From: Deinococcus multiflagellatus
GTDB lineage: Bacteria > Deinococcota > Deinococci > Deinococcales > Deinococcaceae
Direction: 5' to 3'
Assembly (NCBI RefSeq): GCF_020166415.1
Contig: NZ_JAIQXV010000004.1
Coordinates: forward strand, 1-64,000
Length of the DNA: 64,000 nt
The translations under genes were made by a program, and so were the position numbers. The notes under the pieces were generated by a model that worked only from the letters and a program-made list of their open reading frames with translations, had not been told where the DNA came from and did not search any database. Positions 19,898 through 30,614 of this stretch are shown here, one piece after another (position 1 is the stretch's first letter; every line of letters starts with the position of its first letter).

Positions 19898-22240
19898 ATG
19901 CGCCTGACCCTGATCACCGACCCCGCTGCCGAAGAAGCCCTGGAAGCCACCCGGGTGCTGACGCGGCAGTATGCCAACGCGCTGCTGGTGCTGGCCCGGA
20001 GCCGCCCCGGCGAGCGGGCGACGGTGCTGGGGCGCAGCCTGGACCAGGGCGCGGCGCTGCCGCAGTGCACCCGGCGCGCGGTGGCCGCCGAGGTGGAGCG
20101 CGCCCGGCACTGGGCGCGCGGCGGCCTGAAAACCGACGGCTTCTGGCTGGACGCCCGCAGCATGCGCGTGCACGCTGCCGGCGCGCAGGTGAGCGTGTGG
20201 ACGCTGCGGGGCCGCCTGACCCTGGGCGCGCGACTGGGCAACTACCAGCGGCACCTGCTGAATACCGGGGTGGTGCGCGGCGGGCGGATCACGCGGGCCC
20301 GCTCCGGGGCGTGGTACGTGCAGGTGCAGCTGGCCGCGCGTTCCGGCGCCGCAGAGGGCACCCCCACTTCTGTGGACGCGCTGGAACGCCAGGGCCTGTT
20401 CAGCGAGGTGGCCCGGCGCCTGCGCGGCGGACGCCTGAGTGCCCGGCAGCAGGGGCAACTGGCCCTGGCCCTGCTGGACACCGGTCAGACCGACGAAGCC
20501 GAATTGCTGCTGCTCACGGCCCTGGGGGGCGAGCGCCCCGACGCCCGCATTCACCTGGGCCTGAGCCTGCTGGCGGGCAGCCGCCGCGACCCGCAGGCGC
20601 GGCTCTCGCACGCCGGGCGCGGCCTGCACGAAGGGCCCGACGATTTTACGTCGTGGTGGCTGCGCTGCTCGCAGGCGCGGGCGCTGGTGGAACTGGGGCG
20701 CGCCCCCGATGCCCGGCCCATCATGGAAGGCGTGCTGCGCGAGGTGCCGGCCTCGGAGCTGCGGTCGCGGGCGCGGGCGCTGTACTTTGCCCAGGGGGTC
20801 TGCGCGGCGCTGGACGACTTCGCCGGCCAGGACCGCTACGGGCGCGAGGCCCTGCGCCTCTTTGACCTGCTGGGGCTGGGCGGCGAGGGGCTGTCGCTGC
20901 GGCTGGACCTCGCCTACCGCCTGTATTTCCAGGGCCGCGCCGACGAGAGCTTTGCCATGATTGGCGAGGTGCTGGACATGACGGCCCGCCTGGAAGACCC
21001 GCGCGCCGGCGTGGCCCACCTGATCTGCGCCGAGCTGCACCTGCTGAGCGAGGAGTTCGCCCCCGCCCTGACCCATCTGGAACAGGTGCACGCGGCGCAG
21101 GGGCGTCACGCTGGGGACCGGCTGGACGTGCCCGCGCGGGCGTTTGCCGCCGAGTGCCTGTGGCGGCTGGGACGGCTGAACCTCCCGGATTTCGAGCGGC
21201 GCATTGAGGGCCTGCACCCCACCCAGGACTTTGACCATGTGGTCAAGGCCTTTTACACCGGCCTGCTGGCCTTTGAGGGCGGGCAGCGCGGCGCGGCGCG
21301 CGCGGCCTTCGAGCAGGTCACGGGCGGCGTGGCCCTGCTGGACGGCTTCCGGCTGCGCTCCTACGCTTTTCTGGCCTTTGAGCGCTGGGCGGCGGGCGAG
21401 CCCCTGGAGGCCGCCAGCGCCGAGCTGCTGCGCGCCCTGAACCATGTGGGCGGCGAACTGGCCCTGGCGGTGGACGCGGGCCGACTGGCCGCCCTGTACA
21501 CCGCCTGCGCCGAACGCGGAATCGGCGGGCGGCCGGTGCAGCGGCTGGCGCAGCGGCTGCGGCCCCTGCTGAGCGTGCGCACCCTGGGGGGCTTTGCCGC
21601 CAGCGTGAACGGCCAGCCGGTGCACATCCGCCTGAGCAAGGCGCGCGAACTGCTGGCTTACCTGGTGCTGCATGGCCCGGCCAGCCGCGAAACGCTGATC
21701 ACCGCCCTGTGGAACGGCGAGGCGCGCCCCGAACTGGGCTCGTACTTCAAACAGGCGCTGCACGCGCTGCGGCAAGCCTTGCGGCCCTTTCTGCCCGCCG
21801 CCGCCGCCGATCCGGTGCCGCACCTGGGGGGGCTGTACCACCTGTCCGAACGCTTTGCGGTGCAGGGCGACGCCCTGGCCCTGCGCGCCGCGCCCGTGCA
21901 CGACCCCGAACAGCTGCAAGAAGCTCTGCACCGCTACGGCGGTCCCTTTCTGCCCGAGGTGGACACCGAGTGGGCCGCCGAGATGCGCCGCGAGCTTGAA
22001 GCCCAGGCGCAGGCCCTGGCGATGGCGCTGGGCCGCAGCCTGGAGGCAGATCAGCCCCTGGCTGCGGCGCGTGCCTATCTGCAGGCGGCGGCGCTCAACC
22101 CCCTGTTTGAATCGGCCTGGGAAGCGGCGGCGCTGGCGTACGAACGGGGCGGCGCGCCGCACCTGGCCCAGCACGCCCGCACCCAGCAAACGCTGGCCGT
22201 GCAGCAGGAAATGGGCCTGTGGGCCGCCGAAGCCGACTGA
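19898..22240 (+). CDS. Large regulator: TnpB-like N-terminal module fused to TPR and BTAD (SARP-type) domains
   Basis: A 780-residue protein. Residues 557-635 form a winged helix (VRTLGGFAASVNGQPV... then LITALWNGEARPELGSYFKQALHALR) and about 655-780 a bacterial transcriptional activation (BTAD) domain, as in SARP regulators; about 160-550 is helical TPR-like repeats. Residues 1-152 do not look like any SARP part. They run co-linearly with the front half of IS200/IS605 TnpB-like proteins: N-terminal helical region with QCTRRAVAAEVERAR, then a barrel-like stretch with SVWTLRGRLTL, LGNYQRHLL and GAWYVQVQL. The RuvC nuclease part is absent. No Shine-Dalgarno is seen; an in-frame TGA lies 33 nt upstream, so ATG 19898 is the first possible start. 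A small secreted-peptide gene follows. Confidence 0.8.
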   Translation: MRLTLITDPAAEEALEATRVLTRQYANALLVLARSRPGERATVLGRSLDQGAALPQCTRRAVAAEVERARHWARGGLKTDGFWLDARSMRVHAAGAQVSVWTLRGRLTLGARLGNYQRHLLNTGVVRGGRITRARSGAWYVQVQLAARSGAAEGTPTSVDALERQGLFSEVARRLRGGRLSARQQGQLALALLDTGQTDEAELLLLTALGGERPDARIHLGLSLLAGSRRDPQARLSHAGRGLHEGPDDFTSWWLRCSQARALVELGRAPDARPIMEGVLREVPASELRSRARALYFAQGVCAALDDFAGQDRYGREALRLFDLLGLGGEGLSLRLDLAYRLYFQGRADESFAMIGEVLDMTARLEDPRAGVAHLICAELHLLSEEFAPALTHLEQVHAAQGRHAGDRLDVPARAFAAECLWRLGRLNLPDFERRIEGLHPTQDFDHVVKAFYTGLLAFEGGQRGAARAAFEQVTGGVALLDGFRLRSYAFLAFERWAAGEPLEAASAELLRALNHVGGELALAVDAGRLAALYTACAERGIGGRPVQRLAQRLRPLLSVRTLGGFAASVNGQPVHIRLSKARELLAYLVLHGPASRETLITALWNGEARPELGSYFKQALHALRQALRPFLPAAAADPVPHLGGLYHLSERFAVQGDALALRAAPVHDPEQLQEALHRYGGPFLPEVDTEWAAEMRRELEAQAQALAMALGRSLEADQPLAAARAYLQAAALNPLFESAWEAAALAYERGGAPHLAQHARTQQTLAVQQEMGLWAAEAD

Positions 22241-22361
22241 CAACAGGGGGCACAGGGGCGGGAACGCGGCAGAGGGCCTCTGCGGGGCCGGGTTGTCCCC
22301 GGGTTAACCACCCCTGCGGCACACTACACGCAGTTCACCCGCTCTTTCGGAGGTTGCTGAC

Positions 22362-22496
22362 ATGAAGACTCTGCTGACTCGAACACTGATGGTCGTGTCG
22401 CTGCTGCTCGTTTCGGCAGCGCCCGCCAGCGCCACGTTGAACGCCCCGTGCTGCATCACGGGGGGCAGTCCAGCCTCAACCACTTCGCCACGCTAG
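22362..22496 (+). CDS. Small secreted peptide, 44 residues
   Basis: Translation gives 44 residues: basic N-terminus MKTLLTRTL, hydrophobic core MVVSLLLVSAAP, and a signal-peptidase site ASA just before TLNAPCC. The predicted mature peptide is about 20 residues with a Cys-Cys pair and a Ser/Thr/Pro-rich tail. GGAGG lies 8 nt before the ATG, and a terminator hairpin follows at 22603. It is the first gene after the TnpB-like/BTAD regulator. Function unknown; a signalling peptide or small envelope peptide are possibilities (inference). Confidence 0.65.
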   Translation: MKTLLTRTLMVVSLLLVSAAPASATLNAPCCITGGSPASTTSPR

Positions 22497-22602
22497 CGCC
22501 TGCCACCTTCCCGCCCCGACCCCTCCTCTCACGCGGCGCGAGCGCCCTTCCCCAGCATCCTCCCTCTGCGTCTTCTTACGTTGACCCTGCTCCGTCGCCT
22601 GG

Positions 22603-22628
22603 CCAGAAGCGTCTCACCGCGCTTCTGG
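22603..22628 (+). terminator. Terminator after the small peptide gene
   Basis: Perfect 9-bp stem (22603-22611 with 22620-22628), 8-nt loop, followed by CTTTT on the plus strand; it lies between converging genes. Confidence 0.75.
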
Positions 22629-22700
22629 CTTTTGCTGTGGCGAAAACTGGCGGCCTGGGTGGCCTTGCGGGGCAAAGGGCCTGTCCCTGCCCAACTTCCC

Positions 22701-23510
<810 letters not shown>

Positions 23511-23683
23511 GGGCCCCAGCCTGACATGGGGAGCGCTTCCAGACTTGCGCCGTCTGGCGGGCAGGGACATTGTCACCCCCCGGGTGGCAGGAGGGCGGTG
23601 TCGGCTCGGGTAAGCTGGCAGCCAAGGCACACTAAAGCGCCCGGTTCCACTTAGGAAAACCTTCATCTCAACGGAGAAAACCC

Positions 23684-26065
<2,382 letters not shown>

Positions 26066-26144
26066 ACCCGGGGCCGGCTCAACCCGGCGGGCCAGGGGGA
26101 CGTGAATGTCCCTTTGGCCCGCCCGCCTGTTGGTGCCCCGGCCC

Positions 26145-26255
26145 CTAGAGCAGTTGACATAAAGATGATGTGGGTTCTTGACCCTCCCCCCTCGTGGGAC
26201 TCAAAGAACTGTGCCGCAGCGAGGGGTGAGGGGGTTCTTTGGTCAACCGCTCTAG
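26145..26255. repeat. MITE-like short repeat, copy 1
   Basis: About 111 bp bounded by near-perfect terminal inverted repeats (CTAGAGCAGTTGAC left, GTCAACCGCTCTAG right, 13 of 14 matching). Inside, CCCTCG and CGAGGG can pair around AAAGAAC. Directly followed by copy 2. Confidence 0.8.
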
Positions 26256-26354
26256 AGCAGGTGACCTAAAGATGGTTGGGTCTCGCCCCTCGTGGGACTC
26301 AAAGAACTGCGCCGCAGCGAGGGGTGAGGGGATTCTTTCCTCAACCGCTCTAGA
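26251..26354. repeat. MITE-like short repeat, copy 2
   Basis: Second tandem copy sharing the core CGTGGGACTCAAAGAACTG and GCCGCAGCGAGGGGTGAGGG with copy 1 and the same terminal inverted repeats (CTAGAGCAGGTGAC; CCTCAACCGCTCTAG). Its right end (TCTAGACT) contains the -10 box of the next gene. Confidence 0.8.
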
Positions 26355-26356
26355 CT
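26351..26356 (+). promoter_or_regulatory. -10 box of leaderless APH-like gene, at the repeat boundary
   Basis: TAGACT, 6 nt before the GTG at 26363; its first four bases are the end of repeat copy 2. Confidence 0.5.
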
Positions 26357-26362
26357 GCCCCG

Positions 26363-27373
26363 GTGAGCGCCGACCCCCATCTGGACCACGCGGCCCTGCG
26401 GGCCCTGGTGGGGTCGGCCTTTGGGCTGGCGGTGGAAGAATTGACGTTTCTGCCGGAAGGCACCTCGCACGCCTACCGGGCCCAGGGGCCAGGGGGGCGC
26501 TTTTTCCTGAAGGTGCACCCCGATTCCCCCTACGGCGCGCGCGCCACCGCACGGGCCCGGCGGGAAGCGCCGCTGCTGCAGGCGCTGCGGGAAGAGGGCC
26601 TGACCCACGTCCCCAGGCCGCTGCCCACCCGGGCGGGCGGCTGGTCAGCAGCCCTGGGCGGCTTTCAGGTGTTCGCCTACGACTGGATTGACGCGGTGAA
26701 TCTGGGCCAGGACTGGACAGCAGCCCTGCCAGAACTCGCCCCGCTGCTGGGCAAGCTCCACCGCTGCACCGCGCGGATTGGGGCGCAGGGGCTGGCCCTC
26801 CCCGTCCCCCCCGAGGACTTCGCCCTGCCCTTCGACGCGCTGCTGACGGAAGCCCTGCACACCCTGGCCCACCTGCCAGCGGACGCGCGTCCGGCCCTGG
26901 TCCGGCTGGCCGGGCTGCTGGGGCCCCATCTGCCCCTGATTCAGGCCCTGCTGGCCCAGGCGCGCGAGGCGGCGCGGCAGGCCCGGCAAGCCCCGCCGCC
27001 CTTCGTGCCCTGCCACACCGACGCCCACGGCGGCAACGTGATGCGCGCCCAGGACGGTGCCCTATGGCTGATTGACTGGGAAACCGCCCGGCTGGCCCCG
27101 CCAGAACATGACCTGTGGATGCTGGGCCATCACCTCCCCGCGCTGCTGCCTGCCTATGCCGGGGGGCGGGGCCAGCCGTACGAGCCCCGGTCCCACCTGC
27201 TGCGGTTCTACGTGCTGCGCCGTTCCCTGGAAGATCTGGCCGAGGACCTGCGCTGGCTGCTGCACGAGCACCCCACACCCCAGACCGAGGCGCACTCGCT
27301 GGACCTCATCGAGCGCTTCATGCTGCCCGCCCTGCTGAGCGCCGAGGCGGACGTGGCCGCGCTGGAGGGCTGA
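26363..27373 (+). CDS. APH/choline-kinase family phosphotransferase (1 of 3)
   Basis: A 336-residue small-molecule kinase of the APH fold. The N-lobe has LPEGTSHAYRA and the lysine in FFLKVHP; the catalytic loop CHTDAHGGNVM and metal motif LWLIDWETA are intact. Substrate unknown; relatives include antibiotic, homoserine and fructosamine kinases. The GTG start follows a -10 box by 6 nt. Preceded by the tandem repeats, followed by a G/C hairpin near 27425-27450. No paralog-like clustering with resistance genes. Confidence 0.8.
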   Translation: MSADPHLDHAALRALVGSAFGLAVEELTFLPEGTSHAYRAQGPGGRFFLKVHPDSPYGARATARARREAPLLQALREEGLTHVPRPLPTRAGGWSAALGGFQVFAYDWIDAVNLGQDWTAALPELAPLLGKLHRCTARIGAQGLALPVPPEDFALPFDALLTEALHTLAHLPADARPALVRLAGLLGPHLPLIQALLAQAREAARQARQAPPPFVPCHTDAHGGNVMRAQDGALWLIDWETARLAPPEHDLWMLGHHLPALLPAYAGGRGQPYEPRSHLLRFYVLRRSLEDLAEDLRWLLHEHPTPQTEAHSLDLIERFMLPALLSAEADVAALEG

Positions 27374-27424
27374 GGCAGACGCCAGCCCGCACCAACAGCA
27401 GGGCTCTGGGAAGCAAGGCGACGC

Positions 27425-27451
27425 CCAGGGGGTCAAACCCCAGCCCCCCTG
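27425..27451 (+). terminator. Candidate terminator after APH-like gene
   Basis: CAGGGGG and CCCCCCTG can pair across an 11-nt loop. No T-run, so the call is weak. The remaining bases to 27584 show no gene. Confidence 0.4.
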
Positions 27452-27584
27452 AATCCCGATAGGTGCTCCGCTACGCCCTGCCCTTCAAGCTAGCCGCGCC
27501 TCTCTCGGTCAGTCTGGTGACGAGCACGACTCTTCGCCGCATCGCTGCTGGCAAAGGGCCCAACGCGATGCAAGGTGGACACGT

Positions 27585-28100
27585 TCAATTGACGGTGATC
27601 ACCCTGGGGGTCCGGTCCACCACCGTGATGGCTGGGCCGAGCGCACGTTCGCGGCTGCCGTACCAGGATTTTCCAAAGCCCAACACGGTATAGGTGCCCG
27701 GCTTGGCAAACATCAGATTGGTGCTGAAGGAGAAGGACCTGCTTTCGCCCCTGTTGTTCTTGTCTGACCAGAATGTTGACCGGGCTGCACCGGGCGACAG
27801 AGCGACCGTGGTGGGCAGGGCCTGTTGGGCCAGACACGCTCTGGCCACAGCGTCGCTGTATGCCACCGCCCCCTCAAAGACGCAGACGCCCAACTCCAGG
27901 TCGTACGAAAGAGACGTGAAGTTGGCACTGGAATCCATCAGAACGTCGGCGCCGACGGCGGCGTTCATGGGTGTTCCGACAGAAGCCGGAGCGCCCACCG
28001 CCGTGGTCATCTTCACGATATAGGGCAGGATGTCGGAATGGGGATTCGTGAGCCGGCACGAGGTCAGCAGAAGGGCGCAGAGGATCAGGCGAGGCGTCAT
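27585..28100 (-). CDS. Predicted lipoprotein of unknown function
   Basis: A 171-residue protein with a lipoprotein signal: MTPRLILCALLLTSC, lipobox LLTSC, so the mature protein starts at Cys15 and is probably membrane anchored. The mature part looks beta-rich, with motifs such as DLELGVCVFEG and PGTYTVLGFGKSWYGS, which suggest an Ig-like or carbohydrate-binding fold, but no family is recognised. A second cysteine pair (GVCVFEG, ARACLAQ) may form a disulfide. It follows the response-regulator gene by 7 bp on the same strand, so it may share its transcript. Confidence 0.7.
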   Translation of the reverse strand: MTPRLILCALLLTSCRLTNPHSDILPYIVKMTTAVGAPASVGTPMNAAVGADVLMDSSANFTSLSYDLELGVCVFEGAVAYSDAVARACLAQQALPTTVALSPGAARSTFWSDKNNRGESRSFSFSTNLMFAKPGTYTVLGFGKSWYGSRERALGPAITVVDRTPRVITVN

Positions 28101-28107
28101 GCTGCCC

Positions 28108-28755
28108 CTACAGTAGCCCCTGGCGCAGCGCCTGCACGGCCGCCTGGGTGCGGTCGGCGGCGCGCAGTTTCAGCAGGACCTCCTGCACATGGAGCTTGAC
28201 GGTGCTCACGCTGATGCCCAGGGCCTGGGCAATGTCCTTGTTGCCCAGGCCGTCGGCAATCAGGCGCAGCACCTCGGTTTCGCGGGTGGTCAGGGGCGAG
28301 GCGGCGTTCGGGGCGCGGATACCGCCCAGGACATGGTGGGCCACCTGCGGGTCCAGGTAGGCGCTGCCCGCCGCCGCCGCGCGGATGGCCAGCAGCAGCA
28401 GATCGGGGTCGGCACTTTTCAGGCAGTAGGCGTGGGCGCCAGAGGCCAGGGCCGCCAGCACCTCGCCGCGCAGGTCGTGGGCGGTGAGCATCACGAGGCG
28501 CACGCCGGGCCAGCGCGCGGCCATCTCGGCGGCGGTCTGAATGCCGTCCATGCCCGGCAGGCCAATGTCCAGCACCGCCACGTCCACCGGCTGGGCACTG
28601 CCCTGGGTGCGCGCCAGCACCTCCAGGCCCTCCTCGCCGCTGCGCGCTTCGGCCACCACGCGCAGGTCGTGTTCCAGGTTGATGGCCGCGCGCAGGCCGT
28701 CGCGGGTAAAGGCGTGGTCCTCGACGAGGAGAATCCGGGTGGGGTCGGCGCTCAT
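28108..28755 (-). CDS. NarL/LuxR-type response regulator
   Basis: A 215-residue regulator: receiver domain with acidic pocket VEDH, phospho-acceptor Asp63 in VAVLDIGLPGMDG, Thr in MLTAHD and Lys in YCLKSAD; LuxR-type helix-turn-helix near 150-205 (TTRETEVLRLIADGLGNKDIAQALGISVSTVKLHVQ). The ATG at 28755 is preferred over 28785. It lies 100 bp after the sensor kinase gene and is its probable partner. The location opposite kdpFABC suggests it controls that operon (inference). Confidence 0.9.
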   Translation of the reverse strand: MSADPTRILLVEDHAFTRDGLRAAINLEHDLRVVAEARSGEEGLEVLARTQGSAQPVDVAVLDIGLPGMDGIQTAAEMAARWPGVRLVMLTAHDLRGEVLAALASGAHAYCLKSADPDLLLLAIRAAAAGSAYLDPQVAHHVLGGIRAPNAASPLTTRETEVLRLIADGLGNKDIAQALGISVSTVKLHVQEVLLKLRAADRTQAAVQALRQGLL

Positions 28756-28855
28756 AGGGCCACCGGGACCAGCGTTGGCCGGCACGGTGCCAGCTGGGTG
28801 AGGCGGGCAGAAGAGGGGCGCCGCCGAGGGGCCGGCAGGCCAGACAGCAGGCGGG

Positions 28856-30373
28856 TCACAGGTCCTCCAGGGGCAGGGTCAGGGTAAAAACGCTCTGGGC
28901 GCGGGCGGTGCGGGTGTAGGTGACGTGGCCGCCGTGGGCCTCGGCAATGCGGCGGGTGAGGTACAGGCCCAGCCCGGTGCCGCCCCCCGCGCCGCCCGCC
29001 CGGAAGCGCTGAAACAGCGTGGCTTCGCGCCCGGCGGGGACCCCGGGGCCGTCGTCCATCACGCTCAGGGCCACTTCCTCGCCGTCGCGGCGCAGCTTGA
29101 CCTGCACGGTGCTGCCCGGCGGGGCAAAGCGCACAGCGTTGTCCAGCAGGTTCTGCACCGCCCGGCGCAGGTCGTGGGGCTGGCCGCGCACCCGCACGCC
29201 TTCTAAGGTGGTTTCTAGGGTCACGCCGCGCGCCTGCGCCCGGGGCTGCACCTGCTGCGTCACCCCCAGCACCACGTCGCGCAGGGCCACGCTGCGCGGC
29301 TCGTCGGCGTTGCCGCTTTCGTACTTGGCCACCAGCAGCAGCTGATCGGCCAGGGCCAGCAGCGCCGCGTTGGCCTCCAGGCCGTTGTGCAGGGTGGCGC
29401 GGTAGTCTTCCGGCAGCGGGCCGTAGGCGCCTTTCAGGGCCGCGCGCATGTTCACGGCGTTGGCCATCAGGGGCGTGCGCAGGTCGTGGGAAAAGGCGTA
29501 GATCAGGTCCTGCAGCACCTCGCCGCGCGCCTGCAGCTGCGCCTGGCGGTCCTGCAGGTCGTCCAGCAGGGCGGTGCGGTCCAGCAGCGGCTGCAGGGTC
29601 TGCACCGCCTCGGCCAGCACGTCCGGGGGGGCGCTGGCGCCCGTCACGATCAGCAGCAGGTCCTGATCGGCTGGGCGGGTCAGGCGCGAGAGCAGCGTAT
29701 GGGCGCCGTCCACCCCCCAGACCAGGGCGCTGCCGGGAGGCCGGGCCAGAAACTCCAGCGGCAGTCGGCTGCCCAGCCGCCCTGACCCCGGGCCCGGCAC
29801 CAGGGCGTGGGGCGGGCGCAGCACGGCGCGGTCCACCCGGCCCAGTTCCACGCTCTTGGCGCCGGTTAACTCGCGCAGGGCCTGGGCGGCGCGGGCCACG
29901 AACGCCTCCTGGCCGTAGGGCCCACTGACCGCCTCCACCAGCCGCCGTAGGGCGCGCTCGCGCTCCAGGCGCCGCCCCTCTTCTTCCAGGCGTGCGGCGC
30001 GCAGCGAGGCTTCGCGGGCGCGCAGGGTCAGGCCGCCCACCAGCAGCGCCGCCAGAATGCTCACCACGCGGTTGCCCAGGTCCTCGGGGCTCAGGCCGTC
30101 GCGCAGGGCGTTCACCGCAGCGGCCAGCAGGTTGCCGCCCACCGCCACCGCCAGCAGGTGCAGCGTGGCTGCCCGCGACCCCCCCAGCGCCGAGAGGGCC
30201 ACGGGCGCGCACAGCAGCGTGCCCACCACCAGCGACGACGGCGTGAGGGTATCGGCCAGGGTAATCAGCGCGATCAGGACAAGGCTCAGCCAGGAGCGTT
30301 TGCTCCAGGCAGGCGGCGGGGCGCCCAGGGCGGAATCGGGCAGGGTGGGCTTGGACAGGGCGGGGTCGGTCAT
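28856..30373 (-). CDS. Membrane sensor histidine kinase
   Basis: A 505-residue histidine kinase. About four hydrophobic segments in residues 28-118, an Arg/Glu-rich coiled coil to 145, a GAF-like region to about 270, the phospho-acceptor His296 in AFSHDLRTPL, and an ATPase domain with NLLDNAVRFA, DDGPGVP and GTGLGLYLTRRIAEAHGG. No periplasmic loop of size is seen, so it may sense a membrane or cytoplasmic cue. A HisKA-type kinase pairing with a LuxR-type regulator is uncommon. It is divergent from kdpF. Confidence 0.9.
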   Translation of the reverse strand: MTDPALSKPTLPDSALGAPPPAWSKRSWLSLVLIALITLADTLTPSSLVVGTLLCAPVALSALGGSRAATLHLLAVAVGGNLLAAAVNALRDGLSPEDLGNRVVSILAALLVGGLTLRAREASLRAARLEEEGRRLERERALRRLVEAVSGPYGQEAFVARAAQALRELTGAKSVELGRVDRAVLRPPHALVPGPGSGRLGSRLPLEFLARPPGSALVWGVDGAHTLLSRLTRPADQDLLLIVTGASAPPDVLAEAVQTLQPLLDRTALLDDLQDRQAQLQARGEVLQDLIYAFSHDLRTPLMANAVNMRAALKGAYGPLPEDYRATLHNGLEANAALLALADQLLLVAKYESGNADEPRSVALRDVVLGVTQQVQPRAQARGVTLETTLEGVRVRGQPHDLRRAVQNLLDNAVRFAPPGSTVQVKLRRDGEEVALSVMDDGPGVPAGREATLFQRFRAGGAGGGTGLGLYLTRRIAEAHGGHVTYTRTARAQSVFTLTLPLEDL

Positions 30374-30455
30374 GGCGGTGGTGGCGTGCAGGGGGGGGCC
30401 CCGCGTGGGCGCGCAGGCCAGCCCTCACCCTACCGCCGTTCCCACCCCCCCAGTG

Positions 30456-30489
30456 ACTGGCCATCTGGCCAGTGGGGGCGCCATCTGGC
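30456..30489. promoter_or_regulatory. Two palindromes 20 bp apart between the kinase gene and kdpF
   Basis: ACTGGCCATCTGGCCAGT (30456-30473) is a perfect 8+8 palindrome; GGCGCCATCTGGCGGC (about 30478-30493) shares the core GCCATCTGGC. Centres are 20 bp apart and about 45 and 65 bp upstream of the kdpF start, ideal for an activator dimer pair. Confidence 0.65.
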
Positions 30490-30529
30490 GGCTGGGCGCC
30501 CGCCGGGTGGGGGGCGCACCCTGCAGGGC

Positions 30530-30610
30530 ATGGACGCTTTCCTTCTGTTGCTGGTGCTGCTGCTGGGCGCCTACCTGCTGTACGCCCTGGTGCGGGCCGA
30601 GAGGTTCTGA
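30530..30610 (+). CDS. kdpF: K+-transporting ATPase small subunit KdpF
   Basis: A 26-residue single-span membrane peptide, MDAFLLLLVLLLGAYLLYAL followed by VRAERF; the ending YALxxAExF is typical of KdpF. It stabilises the KdpABC complex. It ends 4 nt before kdpA. A CACCCT box 6-7 nt upstream of the ATG suggests a leaderless operon mRNA. Confidence 0.85.
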   Translation: MDAFLLLLVLLLGAYLLYALVRAERF

Positions 30611-30614
30611 CACC

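Noticed and set aside
27425..27460. T-loop-like GGGGGTCAAACCCC suggesting a tRNA end
   Set aside because: No acceptor, D or anticodon arm can be folded around it; better explained as a terminator-like hairpin.
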